Under the pieces are notes generated by a model. It searched no databases and was not told the origin of the DNA. It was given only the letters and a program-made list of their open reading frames with translations. Below are positions 1 to 8,143 of a stretch of 58,435 nucleotides of DNA, one piece after another; the first letter of the stretch is position 1; the number at the start of each line of letters is the position of its first letter. The stretch is from Sphingobium quisquiliarum P25 (lineage in GTDB: Bacteria; Pseudomonadota; Alphaproteobacteria; Sphingomonadales; Sphingomonadaceae): NCBI RefSeq assembly GCF_000445065.1, contig NZ_ATHO01000011.1, positions 1-58,435 of the forward strand, read 5' to 3'. The position numbers were made by a program, and so were the translations under genes.

Positions 1-1
1 T

Positions 2-757
2 CAGGGCAACCTGACCTTCGAAGGAGATGCGTCGGACCTCGTCTTCGTCCAGCGCCGGATCGATGGCCGCACCGCCACCTTCGTCCATAACCGCGGCGGC
101 AGCGCCCGCAATGTGACGCTCACCTTGCCGCAGGCGGGCGGTGTCACGCGGTGGCAGGCGATGGACGGTTCCATCACGCCCCAGCCGGCGATCGCGGCGG
201 GCGGATCGACTCGCGTGCCGCTGTCGCTGGGCGGCGGCGAAAGCGCGCTTCTGCTGCTCGATCCGCGCACGGCGGCGCAGCCAGTGCCGCAGCCAGCCGC
301 CATCGGCTCCCTGACGCTGCCTGCCGATGGCTGGTCGCTGTCGGTAAAGGGCCATGCCTCGCGCAAACCCTATGCCCATGATTTCGGCAAGGTGACGCTC
401 AGGGACTGGCGCGAGGTGCCGGAACTGGCGGGCTTTGCGGGGGAGGCGGTCTATAGCCGCTCCATCACCGTCGATCCCGCTTGCCTCGCGGCGGGAACGA
501 AGCTGACGCTCGACCTGGGGCGGGTGCATGACATGGCGACGGTCACCGTCAATGGCCGCACCCTGCCGCCGGTGATCGCCTCGCCCTTCAGGGCTGACCT
601 GACCGGCGCGTTGAAACCGGGCGTCAACAGCCTGACGGTCACCATCGCCAACGTGCCGCAAAATGCGATGGTCGATCCGAAAAGCGCATCCTTCAAGAAG
701 CTGCAACCCATTGCCGCCGGTTGGCTCGGCCCCGTGCGGCTGACCGCCAGCCGTTAG
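2..757 (+). CDS. Glycoside hydrolase C-terminal part (alpha-L-rhamnosidase-like), 5' truncated
   Basis: The frame is open from the left edge and stops at TAG 755-757, so only the last ~251 residues are present. What remains is all beta-type sequence: a strand-rich domain, then a jelly-roll/sugar-binding-like domain with GRVHDMATVTVNG and, near the end, AAGWLGPVRL, which resembles the C-terminal accessory domain of GH106/GH2-like glycosidases. The catalytic domain lies outside the window, so substrate cannot be judged. Its stop overlaps the stop of the convergent AraC gene by 2 bases. I infer an extracytoplasmic carbohydrate-degrading enzyme unrelated to the steroid genes; GH106 is a guess from C-terminal pattern only. 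Confidence 0.6.
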   Translation, partial: QGNLTFEGDASDLVFVQRRIDGRTATFVHNRGGSARNVTLTLPQAGGVTRWQAMDGSITPQPAIAAGGSTRVPLSLGGGESALLLLDPRTAAQPVPQPAAIGSLTLPADGWSLSVKGHASRKPYAHDFGKVTLRDWREVPELAGFAGEAVYSRSITVDPACLAAGTKLTLDLGRVHDMATVTVNGRTLPPVIASPFRADLTGALKPGVNSLTVTIANVPQNAMVDPKSASFKKLQPIAAGWLGPVRLTASR

Positions 758-1821
758 CTGTTCCGCCAGCGGCTCGGCGACGTGCCGGTCCACTGGCGAA
801 ATGCGCGGCAGAAAGAGCCGGTGTCGCTGAAATGCGCCCGCCGTCCCACTTCCGCTATGGACAGCCGTCCATCGCGCAGCAGGTGCGCGGCAATGTCGCG
901 CCGGGCATTGGCCTTGATCCGCGACAATGACGTGCCCTCTGCGGTCAGGCGGCGTTTCAGCGTCGCGATGCTGATGCTGAACCGGCGCGCCAGTTCGTCC
1001 GCCGTCGCGGGCGCGTCCCCGCTCGCCAGCATCGATGCGTAGAGGTGCGAAATCCGGTCCGACAGCGGCGTCTGCTTGGACTGCGGCTCCTCTATGTCGA
1101 AGGGGAAGCGCTCCAGCAGCAGATCCAGTTCATGATGGTCGCGCACCACCGGCCGGTCGAGATAGCGGGCGGGAAAGCGCAGCCTGTTTTCCGGCGCATG
1201 ATGTTCGACCGGATAGGGCAGCAGATAGGCCACGGTCCGCGCGTCCATCAGCGGCGGATAGCGCATCGCCGCGCCCGACAGCGGAATATCCTCCCCGATC
1301 AGCCAGCCGAACAGCCGGTGATGGGTGGCAAGTCCCGTCAGGTCCGACAGATAGGCGCAACTGTTTCGGACCTTGCGGATCGTCGCCATGTCCAGCCGCG
1401 CTTCCCCGCCAGCGATCGTCAGCGTCAGCCGCCCGGTGCGCGGGGCGAGCAGGGCGAAGAACTGGTCCATCCGCGCGATCACGTCGCGCAGCGTGCGGCA
1501 GGTGATGATGGCATAGCACATCATGTCGACGCCGCCCTTGGTCAGCGACGTGCGGCCCTCCTGCCGCGCCGCCACCTCGTCCAGCATCGCTGTCGCGCGG
1601 GCATATAGGCGGGTGAAATCCGCGTGCGCGATGCTGTCGCGATCGTCCCGTCTCTCGATCAGCATTGTGCCCAGCGCGGGCAGACCGGCGCTGCGCAGGA
1701 AGCGTTCGGGCGAACCGCCATGTTCCGCGACCATCCGCAACAGGTCGCGCGCCACGCCTGCGGGCACGCGCCCCGGCACCGGCCGCGACAGTTGCTTGTT
1801 GGGGATGAGCGATTTGGTCAT
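754..1821 (-). CDS. AraC-family transcriptional regulator (OruR/ToxR-type)
   Basis: This 355-residue protein has an N-terminal arabinose-binding-like AraC domain (about residues 15-210) and a C-terminal double helix-turn-helix (about 245-350). The signature end pattern is present: a first HTH around ADELARRFSISIATLKRRL, then IAEVGRRAHFSDTGSFCRAF and TGTSPSRWR. I start at MTKSL (1821); an in-frame ATG at 1875 would add 18 arginine-rich residues and run toward the divergent gene. It is divergent from the operon beginning at 1905, with 83 bases between them, so it is the natural candidate activator of that operon. The effector is unknown; a hydroxylated steroid is inference from neighbours only. 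Confidence 0.85.
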   Translation of the reverse strand: MTKSLIPNKQLSRPVPGRVPAGVARDLLRMVAEHGGSPERFLRSAGLPALGTMLIERRDDRDSIAHADFTRLYARATAMLDEVAARQEGRTSLTKGGVDMMCYAIITCRTLRDVIARMDQFFALLAPRTGRLTLTIAGGEARLDMATIRKVRNSCAYLSDLTGLATHHRLFGWLIGEDIPLSGAAMRYPPLMDARTVAYLLPYPVEHHAPENRLRFPARYLDRPVVRDHHELDLLLERFPFDIEEPQSKQTPLSDRISHLYASMLASGDAPATADELARRFSISIATLKRRLTAEGTSLSRIKANARRDIAAHLLRDGRLSIAEVGRRAHFSDTGSFCRAFRQWTGTSPSRWRNS

Positions 1822-1904
1822 GGCCTTTGAGCTATTCCGCCATTTCCTCGCCCGGCGCAATCGGGGAAACAGCATGGCAAGGACAGCTAAGGAGCGGAAC
1901 AGGG

Positions 1905-2537
1905 ATGACGGCCGACGAACAGTTGCTTGCGCGGATCGACCGGCTGGAATCGCTTGACGCCATCCGCCAGCTTGCGGCCAAATATTCTCTCGCGCTCGAC
2001 ATGCGCGATTCCGATGCCTGGGTGAACCTCTTCCCCGAAGATGTGCGCGTGGGCGGCGGCAAAACCGGCCGCAAGGCGCTGCGCGACTGGTTCGACGAAA
2101 CCCATTCGATGCAGTTCGACGGAACGTCCCATCATATCGGCGGCCACATCATCGATTTCGACGATCCCGACCATGCCCAGGGAGTCGTCTATTCGAAGAA
2201 TGAACATGAAACCGGACCCGAATGGGTCATCATGCAAATGATGTATTTCGATCAGTATGAAAGGATCGGCGGCCGCTGGTTTTTCCGCCGCCGCCTGCCG
2301 CTCTACTGGTATGCGACCGACCTCAACAAGCCGCCCATTGGGGATCGCAAGATGCGCTGGCCGGGCCACCCGCCCTATCATGGCAGCTTCCATGATCTGT
2401 TCCCTAGCTGGAAAAGCTATTGGGAACGGCAGGGCCAGCCGCATGACGGCCCGGTCGAGCCGCCCGCGCCCCTGGAAAAGTTCATCGAAACCATGCGGCG
2501 CGGCGCGCCCCTTCCCAAACCTCGCGTGCGGAGCTGA
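1905..2537 (+). CDS. NTF2/SnoaL-fold protein, candidate BaiE/Hsh2-like steroid dehydratase
   Basis: A 210-residue SnoaL_4/NTF2-fold protein. The N-terminal helix pattern (…IDRLESLDAIRQLAAKYSLALD) closely parallels clostridial BaiE, the bile-acid 7-alpha-dehydratase, whose triad is Tyr30, Asp35 and His83. Here Tyr27 and Asp32 keep the same five-residue spacing, and His77 in SHHIGGH lies at the expected place. I therefore propose a dehydratase that removes a ring hydroxyl next to an enone. The start is ATG 1905 with GGAG at 1891-1894; a longer frame from 1827 has no comparable site. It opens an eight-gene operon with an OYE and three SDRs. A non-steroid substrate remains possible. Confidence 0.75.
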   Translation: MTADEQLLARIDRLESLDAIRQLAAKYSLALDMRDSDAWVNLFPEDVRVGGGKTGRKALRDWFDETHSMQFDGTSHHIGGHIIDFDDPDHAQGVVYSKNEHETGPEWVIMQMMYFDQYERIGGRWFFRRRLPLYWYATDLNKPPIGDRKMRWPGHPPYHGSFHDLFPSWKSYWERQGQPHDGPVEPPAPLEKFIETMRRGAPLPKPRVRS

Positions 2538-2543
2538 TCGCCC

Positions 2544-3041
2544 ATGGCCAATCCTAATGTCGAAGCGGTGAAAATCCTTTTCCAGGGCTATTTCGACGCC
2601 TGGAAAACCCGCACCATCCCGGTGCCTCCGCGCGGCCTGCTCGTCTGGGCGCCCGGAGCGGTGGCGGAGATTGGCGGCCACAGCATCGCTGTCGATCCGC
2701 ACGATGTCGCGGACGATCCCTTCTTCCTCCAGATCGAGGCCGAATTTTACTGGTCCGCCATTCCCGATTGGCGCGTCACGGAACTGGACGTGGCGGGCAG
2801 CGACCATAGCGTCATGTCCTTCGCCAGGTTCGAAGGGACCGGGCCGGACGGCGTCGCGCTCGATCCGATCTGGCTGGCCGATCGCTGGCATTTCGACGCT
2901 CAGGGCCGCATCGCCCGCTGGCAGCAGGTGACCGACCTTGCCGCCTGGGCGCGCTGGACCGGGCTGACGGGCCAGGACTATCCGGCCTACATCGCGGAAG
3001 CCTTTGCCAAGAGCGGCCAGCCGCCCCGGTTCGTGCCATGA
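2544..3041 (+). CDS. SnoaL-like NTF2-fold protein
   Basis: A 165-residue protein with the cone-shaped NTF2 pattern: an N-terminal helix (VEAVKILFQGYFDAW), then strands rich in W and F (PDWRVTEL, DRWHFDAQGRIARWQQV). It resembles SnoaL-like polyketide cyclases and ester cyclases rather than BaiE: the Tyr-x4-Asp pair and the following His of its neighbours are not evident. It lies 6 bases after the preceding dehydratase candidate, and its stop overlaps the start of the ene-reductase (ATGA at 3038), so translation is probably coupled. Function is unknown; a steroid isomerase, cyclase or binding role is possible from context. Confidence 0.7.
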   Translation: MANPNVEAVKILFQGYFDAWKTRTIPVPPRGLLVWAPGAVAEIGGHSIAVDPHDVADDPFFLQIEAEFYWSAIPDWRVTELDVAGSDHSVMSFARFEGTGPDGVALDPIWLADRWHFDAQGRIARWQQVTDLAAWARWTGLTGQDYPAYIAEAFAKSGQPPRFVP

Positions 3042-4111
3042 CCGACATCTTCTCTCCCGTAACCCTGGGTGACATCGCCCTTGCCAACCGCATCGTCATG
3101 GCGCCCATGACCCGCGATCGCGCGGGTCCCGGCGATGTCCCGACCGATACAATGGTCGACTATTATCGCCAGCGGGCGAGCGCGGGCCTGATCGTGACCG
3201 AGGGCACCCAGCCTTCGCCCACGGGCAAGGGCTATTGGCGCACCCCCGGCATCCACAGCGCCGATCAGGTCGCGGGCTGGCGCAAGGTGGCGGACGCAGT
3301 GCACGGGGCGGGCGGCAGGATCGTCATGCAGCTCATGCATGTCGGCCGCGCCGCCGTTCAGGCGAACAAGGACCCCGGCGCTGAAACCGTCGCGCCGTCC
3401 GCCATCCCCTGTCCCGACAAGATACCGGGTCCCGATGGCGTGCCGGTCGAAACCGCGATGCCGCGCGCGCTGGAAACGGATGAAATCCCCGCCGTCATCG
3501 CCGAATATGCCGCCGCCGCGCGCAACGCCATCGCTGCGGGAATGGACGGGGTGGAGCTGCATTGCGCCAGCGGCTACCTGCCCATGCAATTCCTGTCGAC
3601 CAACAGCAATCAGCGGACGGACCGTTATGGCGGACCTGTCGAAAACCGCATCCGCTTCGTGGTGGAAACGCTCCAGGCGCTGGCCGAAACCGTTGGCCCC
3701 GGCCGCGTCGGCTTTCGCATCTGCCCCGGCGTCCGCTTCAACGGCATGGACGATGCCGACCCGCACGAAACCTACGCCGCGCTGCTCAGGGCGGTGGACG
3801 GGATGGGCCTTGCCTATTGCCACCTCATCCACATTCCCTTGGAAGGGCAGGACGCGCTGGACCTCGTCAATGTCAACTGGAGCGGCGCGGTGATCGAAAA
3901 TGCGGGCCTGACGCTGGACAAGGCGAAGGCGGTTCTGGCGGAGGGCAAGGCGCAGGCCGTCTCCTTCGGCTATCTCTACATCGCCAATCCAGACCTGGCA
4001 GAGCGCTTCCGGTCCGGCGCGCCGCTGGCCAAGGCTGCGCGCGAATATTTCTACACCGGCATGGGCGACGACCGCCGGGGCTATACCGACTATCCGGCGC
4101 ATAACGCCTGA
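3038..4111 (+). CDS. Old Yellow Enzyme-family ene-reductase (NemA-like, FMN)
   Basis: At 357 residues this is the typical length of a single-domain OYE TIM barrel. Motifs in order are the N-terminal FMN segment (LFSPVTLGDIALANRIVMAPMTR pattern in pieces), VTEGTQPSP, QLMHVGR around residue 105, the Gly-rich VELHCASGYLPMQFLS segment near 178 (usually HxAN/HGYL), DRYGGPVENR, and a C-terminal phosphate-binding FGYLYIANPDLAERF. It should reduce an activated C=C bond using NAD(P)H. The His-Asn substrate pair of classical OYEs appears as His-Cys-Ala here, so the proton-donor pocket may differ. In the bai pathway OYE relatives act on steroid enones; that role here is inference from neighbours. Confidence 0.88.
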   Translation: MTDIFSPVTLGDIALANRIVMAPMTRDRAGPGDVPTDTMVDYYRQRASAGLIVTEGTQPSPTGKGYWRTPGIHSADQVAGWRKVADAVHGAGGRIVMQLMHVGRAAVQANKDPGAETVAPSAIPCPDKIPGPDGVPVETAMPRALETDEIPAVIAEYAAAARNAIAAGMDGVELHCASGYLPMQFLSTNSNQRTDRYGGPVENRIRFVVETLQALAETVGPGRVGFRICPGVRFNGMDDADPHETYAALLRAVDGMGLAYCHLIHIPLEGQDALDLVNVNWSGAVIENAGLTLDKAKAVLAEGKAQAVSFGYLYIANPDLAERFRSGAPLAKAAREYFYTGMGDDRRGYTDYPAHNA

Positions 4112-4141
4112 CAAGAAGACGATTTTCAGGAGAGAGAGAGC

Positions 4142-4933
4142 ATGCTCAGGCTGTTGGAAGGACGCGCCGCGCTCGTCACGGGCGGCGGACAGGGCGTGGG
4201 GCAGGGCGTCGCCCGCGCCCTTGCGGCGGCTGGCGCACGGGTCGCCATCGCCCAGCGCAACGCCGGACAGGGCGAGGAAGAAGCGCGCCATCTGCGCGAC
4301 GTGCACGGGGTCGACGCCTTCTTCATCAGGACCGACGTGACCCAATCCGCGCAGGTGGAGGCGATGGTCAGGGCGACGCAGGATCGCTTCGGCCAGCTCG
4401 ACATATTGGTGAACAATGCCGGGGCCAGCTTTCCCAAGCGCGTTGAACAGCATAGCGACGAAGATATGATGGGCTCCTTCGCCCTTAACTATTATGCGGT
4501 CTTCTGGGCGATGAAGGCTGCCTTCCCGATCATGAAGGCGCAAGGCTATGGCCGGATCATCAACATGGGCTCCTTGAACGGCGTGAACGCCCATATGTTC
4601 ACCGTCGCCTATAATGCCAGCAAGGAAGCGATGCGCGCGCTCACCCGCACGGCAGCGGTTGAGTGGGGGGCGCACGGCATCACCTGCAACATCATCTGCC
4701 CCGCCGCCAACAGTCCGCAGGCGAGCGACTATTTCGCCGCCAATCCGGAAATGGCGGATGCGATCCTGCAACAGATCCCGGCAGGCCGCTTCGGCGATGC
4801 GGAAAGGGATATCGGCCCCGCCGCCGTCTTTCTGGCCAGCGAAGGCAGCGGCTATGTCAACGGCAACACCATCTTCGCGAGCGGCGGATCGCAGGTGAAC
4901 GGCGTGTCCTGGCGCCCGCATGTGGAGGATTGA
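4142..4933 (+). CDS. Short-chain dehydrogenase/reductase, SDR 1 of operon
   Basis: A 263-residue classical SDR. It has the cofactor motif TGGGQGVG near residue 13, LVNNAG near 88, a catalytic Ser in NMGSLNG, and YNASK as the catalytic Tyr-x3-Lys. The N-terminal region is followed by AIAQRN, which lacks the acidic residue typical of strict NAD specificity, so NADP use is plausible. It is paralogous to the third SDR of the operon (shared EWG, ICPxANSP and RDIGxAAxFLAS blocks). AGGAG lies upstream in a GA-rich run (4129-4139). A hydroxysteroid dehydrogenase role is likely from context, but position and stereochemistry cannot be read from sequence. Confidence 0.85.
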   Translation: MLRLLEGRAALVTGGGQGVGQGVARALAAAGARVAIAQRNAGQGEEEARHLRDVHGVDAFFIRTDVTQSAQVEAMVRATQDRFGQLDILVNNAGASFPKRVEQHSDEDMMGSFALNYYAVFWAMKAAFPIMKAQGYGRIINMGSLNGVNAHMFTVAYNASKEAMRALTRTAAVEWGAHGITCNIICPAANSPQASDYFAANPEMADAILQQIPAGRFGDAERDIGPAAVFLASEGSGYVNGNTIFASGGSQVNGVSWRPHVED

Positions 4934-4938
4934 CCGGT

Positions 4939-5736
4939 ATGGAGCGGCTGAAGAACAAGCGTGCGGTCGTGACCGGCGGCGCGCAGGGGATCGGTGCGGC
5001 CATCGCCCGGCGGCTTGCGGCGGAGGGCGCGGTCGTCGCGCTGCTCGACCTTGATGCAAAGGCGGCGGGCGCAGTGCTGCCGTCGCCCCATGCCGGTATC
5101 GCCTGCGACGTGTCCGACAGCGCGTCGGTGGACGCCGCCTTTGCGGAAGTGAAGGCGCGGCTCGGCGGCGTCGACCTGCTCGTCAACAATGCCGGGCGCG
5201 GCAGCGCGCCAGGCGACGGCATGGACCAATATTATGCGGCGCAGGCCGCGCAGGCGGCGGGGGAGCAGGTCTTCGCCGACCAGACCATCCACTGCTCGGA
5301 CGAAGGCTGGGCGGGCGTCATGGCCGTGACGCTGGACGGCGTGTTCAAATGCTCCCGCGCGGCGGTGCGGCTGATGGCGGAGCAGGGGACCGGCGGGGCC
5401 ATCGTCAATATCGGCTCGACGGCGGCGGTGAAGGGCGACGGGCCGGTGCCTTATTGCGCGGCCAAGGCGGCGGTGCTGGGCATGACACGGGCGATGGCGC
5501 GCGAACTTGCGCCGCGCGGCATCCGGGTGAACGCCGTCAATCCCGGCGCGACCGAAACGCCCATCTATGCTGGCCTGCCCGACGAACTGAAGGCGACGAT
5601 CGCCGCCGATAGCCTGATGAAGCGGCTGGCTCATCCTGACGAGATCGCGGGCGCGGTCGCCTTTCTCGCCAGCGGCGACGGCAGCTTCGCGACGGGCAGC
5701 GTCGTGACCGTGAACGGCGGCGCCTATTTTTCCTGA
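4939..5736 (+). CDS. Short-chain dehydrogenase/reductase, SDR 2 of operon
   Basis: A 265-residue classical SDR (FabG-like/7-alpha-HSDH-like). It has TGGAQGIG near residue 14, an Asp after the second strand (ALLDLD) suggesting NAD(H), LVNNAG near 85, catalytic Ser in NIGSTAAV, YCAAK as Tyr-x3-Lys, and the NPGATETP exit loop. A 20-25 residue insertion (PGDGMDQYYAAQAAQAAGE region) after NNAG is unusual for the family and may form part of the substrate pocket. The start ATG at 4939 has GGAGG at 4924-4928; a much longer upstream open frame merely overlaps SDR 1. It lies 5 bases after SDR 1 in the same operon. Confidence 0.85.
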   Translation: MERLKNKRAVVTGGAQGIGAAIARRLAAEGAVVALLDLDAKAAGAVLPSPHAGIACDVSDSASVDAAFAEVKARLGGVDLLVNNAGRGSAPGDGMDQYYAAQAAQAAGEQVFADQTIHCSDEGWAGVMAVTLDGVFKCSRAAVRLMAEQGTGGAIVNIGSTAAVKGDGPVPYCAAKAAVLGMTRAMARELAPRGIRVNAVNPGATETPIYAGLPDELKATIAADSLMKRLAHPDEIAGAVAFLASGDGSFATGSVVTVNGGAYFS

Positions 5737-5755
5737 CATGGGGAAAGGATCGGGC

Positions 5756-6511
5756 ATGGGGCAACTGGATGGCAAGGTGGCGATCGTCACTGGCGGCGCG
5801 CGCGGCGTGGCCAAGGGCGTGGCGACGGCTTTCGTGAAGGCGGGCGCGAGGCTGCTGATCGTCGATCGCGAGGTGGAGTTGGGCCGGGCGACAGAGGCGG
5901 AGCTGCGGGCGCTTGGCGGCGATGCTGTCTTCCTGGCAGCGGACCTCGCGGATCGCAACGCGCTCCCCTCCGTCGTCTCGACGGCGATCGATCGTTTCGG
6001 CAAGCTCGATATTCTGGTCAATGCGGCGCAGGCCTCACGCCAGTTGCCGCTTGCCGAAACCACGGACGAGGCGATGGAGCTGTCCTTCGCCACCGGCTTC
6101 TGGCCAAGCTTCGCCCTGATGCGCGCAGCCTATCCGCACCTGGTCGAAACCAGGGGGTGCGTCATCAATTTCGGCAGTGGCGCGGCGTTCGACGGCCTGC
6201 CAACGCAGGGGTCCTACGCCGCCGCCAAGGAAGCGATCCGCGCCATATCGAAGGTCGCCGCCAACGAATGGGGGCCGCAGGGCGTTCGCGTCAACGTCAT
6301 CTGCCCTTTCGCCAACTCTCCCGGCGTGCAGATGTGGCGCGAACATGCGCCTGATGATTATGCCGCACAGATCGACAAGGTCGCGCTTCGCCGCATTGGC
6401 GATTGCGAACGGGATATCGGTGCGGCTGCTACTTTCCTGGCGAGTGACGCGGCCGCTTATATAACCGGACAGACATTGATGGTCGATGGCGGGCAGACGA
6501 AGGCCTTCTGA
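5756..6511 (+). CDS. SDR-family protein with degenerate cofactor motifs, SDR 3 of operon
   Basis: A 251-residue SDR paralogous to the first SDR of this operon. The catalytic YAAAK and a preceding Ser (NFGSGAAF) are kept, but two cofactor-associated motifs deviate: the glycine motif reads TGGARGVA, with Ala in place of the last Gly, and the NNAG motif reads NAAQ (residues 89-92). The start at 5756 is preceded by GGGGAAAGGAT; an ATG at 5738 lies inside this ribosome-binding region and would add six residues. It may act with altered cofactor binding, or with its paralogue as a hetero-oligomer; both ideas are inference. The stop is followed by a 46-base gap before the next gene. Confidence 0.8.
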   Translation: MGQLDGKVAIVTGGARGVAKGVATAFVKAGARLLIVDREVELGRATEAELRALGGDAVFLAADLADRNALPSVVSTAIDRFGKLDILVNAAQASRQLPLAETTDEAMELSFATGFWPSFALMRAAYPHLVETRGCVINFGSGAAFDGLPTQGSYAAAKEAIRAISKVAANEWGPQGVRVNVICPFANSPGVQMWREHAPDDYAAQIDKVALRRIGDCERDIGAAATFLASDAAAYITGQTLMVDGGQTKAF

Positions 6512-6557
6512 CGCATTAAAGCGATTGGCTTGCTACGGGACGACAAGGAGAAGAAGG

Positions 6558-7073
6558 ATGTCACAGGCCTGGATGGACCGGCTGGAGCTTCAAGACTTGG
6601 TAATGCGCTATTGCCGCGCCTGCGACCGCCGCGACTTCGCGCTGGTCCGCTCGCTCTATCATGACGATGCGATCGACGACCATGGCACGATGTTCAGGGG
6701 CGGCCCGGATGAATTCGTCGCCTGGTTGCCGGAAGCCACCGCCCATTGGGACCTCACCCGCCACAGCATCACCAACAGCCTGTTCGTCATCGACGGGGAT
6801 CGTGCGGAAGGCGAGCATTATGTCGAAGCCTGGCACCGGACACCCGCCCCGGACGCGCGCCTGTTCATCGTTCTTGGCCGCTATCTCGACCGCTATGAAA
6901 AGCGCGATGGCGCGTGGAAATTCCTCTACCGTAGTCTGGTCTTCGACCATGGCTCCATCGTGGATGTCGATCAGGAGGCTATGGACCGCATGAGCAAGGA
7001 CGCTCCCAACGGAAGGCCCGGCAGGGAAGACCCGTCCTTTACTTACCCCCTGCTCGCGGGGCTGAGCCGATGA
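6558..7073 (+). CDS. NTF2/SnoaL-fold protein, second candidate dehydratase
   Basis: A 171-residue SnoaL_4-type protein. Tyr18 and Asp23 (MRYCRACD) have the five-residue spacing of the BaiE/scytalone-dehydratase catalytic pair, and His69 in TRHSITN occupies the third position. The second half (YLDRYEKRDGAWKFLYRSLVFD) is the usual strand pair of the family. The start at 6558 follows AAGGAG at 6545-6550; an earlier in-frame ATG at 6486 lies inside the preceding SDR. The stop overlaps the downstream alcohol dehydrogenase by 4 bases. I infer dehydration of a hydroxylated steroid or similar alicyclic ketone; close relatives of unknown function are common in sphingomonad aromatic clusters. Confidence 0.75.
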   Translation: MSQAWMDRLELQDLVMRYCRACDRRDFALVRSLYHDDAIDDHGTMFRGGPDEFVAWLPEATAHWDLTRHSITNSLFVIDGDRAEGEHYVEAWHRTPAPDARLFIVLGRYLDRYEKRDGAWKFLYRSLVFDHGSIVDVDQEAMDRMSKDAPNGRPGREDPSFTYPLLAGLSR

Positions 7074-8143
7074 AGGCGGCGGTCTGGGATGGCGCGTCGC
7101 TGTTCGTCAGTGATCGCCTGAAGCTGCGCTCCGTGGGCGAGGGCGAGGTGCGGGTGCGCGTGCTGCGGTCGGGCATCTGCCATAGCGACCTGGCGATGAT
7201 GACGCCGCATCTTCCCACGCTCCCAATCGTCCTGGGCCACGAAGCGGCTGGGGAAGTCGCCGAAATCGGCCCCGGCGTGGAAGGCTGGTCGGTGGGCGAC
7301 CGCGTGACTGTCGGAACGCAGACCCCTTGCGGCGAATGCCGCGAATGCCGCCGGGGCGAACCGCATAATTGCGACATCAACTGGGGCTTCGCGCCTGGCT
7401 TCCCCTTCAGCCTGGACGGCAAACCCGTCGCCTCCTTCGCCAACGTCTCTTCCTTCGCGCAGGAGATCGTCGTCAAGGCGTCGCAACTGTTCGCCATCGA
7501 TGATCTGCCGATGGAGCAGGGCGCGCTGATCGGATGCGCCGTATCCACCGGCGTCTGCGCCTCGCGCGTGTTGGGGCGGGTGCGGCCTGACGACAGGGTG
7601 CTTGTCTTCGGCATCGGCGGCATCGGCGTCAATGCCATTCAGGGCGCGGCGAAGCTGGGCGCGCATGTCATCGCGATCGACGCGAACCCAGCGAAGGAAG
7701 CCGCCGCGCGGCAGTTCGGCGCGGCCGAATTCGTGCTGGCCGATCCCGCGATGGACAGCGATACGGCTGGAGCGCGGCTGGCGAGCGAGCATGGCCCCAT
7801 CGACGTAGCGGTCGAATGCAGCGGCGCAATCGGCGCGATCGAAACCGCGCTCCGCTCCGTCAAGCGCGGCGGGCGTATCGTGCTGATCGGCATGTCGCGG
7901 CCGGGGTCTCAGGCCGCCCTGCCGCTCGACCGATTCGTCACGGGTGGGGAGGTGATCGCCACCATGAACGGCGGCGCGCTGCCCGGCCGCGACTATCCCG
8001 GCCTGATTGCTCAGGCGCAGGACGGCCGGTTGAATATCGCCGATCAGGTCAGCGGCATCTGGCCGCTTGATCGCATCAACGACGCCATCGCCGCGCTCAA
8101 GGCGGGCGAGGTCACCAGGGCGCTGGTGAACCTCGCCGATTGA
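7070..8143 (+). CDS. Zinc-dependent alcohol dehydrogenase (MDR family)
   Basis: A 357-residue medium-chain dehydrogenase. The catalytic zinc site is visible as Cys-His in SGICHSD (near residue 38), GHEAAGEV near 61, and a later Cys (LIGCAVSTGVC). The structural zinc loop is complete in TPCGECRECRRGEPHNC (four Cys near 89-103). The Rossmann motif VFGIGGIGVNA is followed by Asp in IAIDANP, indicating NAD(H). It ends the operon starting at 1905, and its stop (8141-8143) directly abuts the stop of the convergent gene at 8144. It probably oxidises or reduces a hydroxyl/keto group of the same substrate as the SDRs; the exact alcohol is unknown. Confidence 0.88.
   Translation: MKAAVWDGASLFVSDRLKLRSVGEGEVRVRVLRSGICHSDLAMMTPHLPTLPIVLGHEAAGEVAEIGPGVEGWSVGDRVTVGTQTPCGECRECRRGEPHNCDINWGFAPGFPFSLDGKPVASFANVSSFAQEIVVKASQLFAIDDLPMEQGALIGCAVSTGVCASRVLGRVRPDDRVLVFGIGGIGVNAIQGAAKLGAHVIAIDANPAKEAAARQFGAAEFVLADPAMDSDTAGARLASEHGPIDVAVECSGAIGAIETALRSVKRGGRIVLIGMSRPGSQAALPLDRFVTGGEVIATMNGGALPGRDYPGLIAQAQDGRLNIADQVSGIWPLDRINDAIAALKAGEVTRALVNLAD

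Noticed and set aside
2987..5059. A 690-codon minus-strand open frame
   Set aside because: It lies antisense to the OYE and SDR genes, which have complete motifs and ribosome-binding sites. The translated product is low-complexity His/Arg/Gly.
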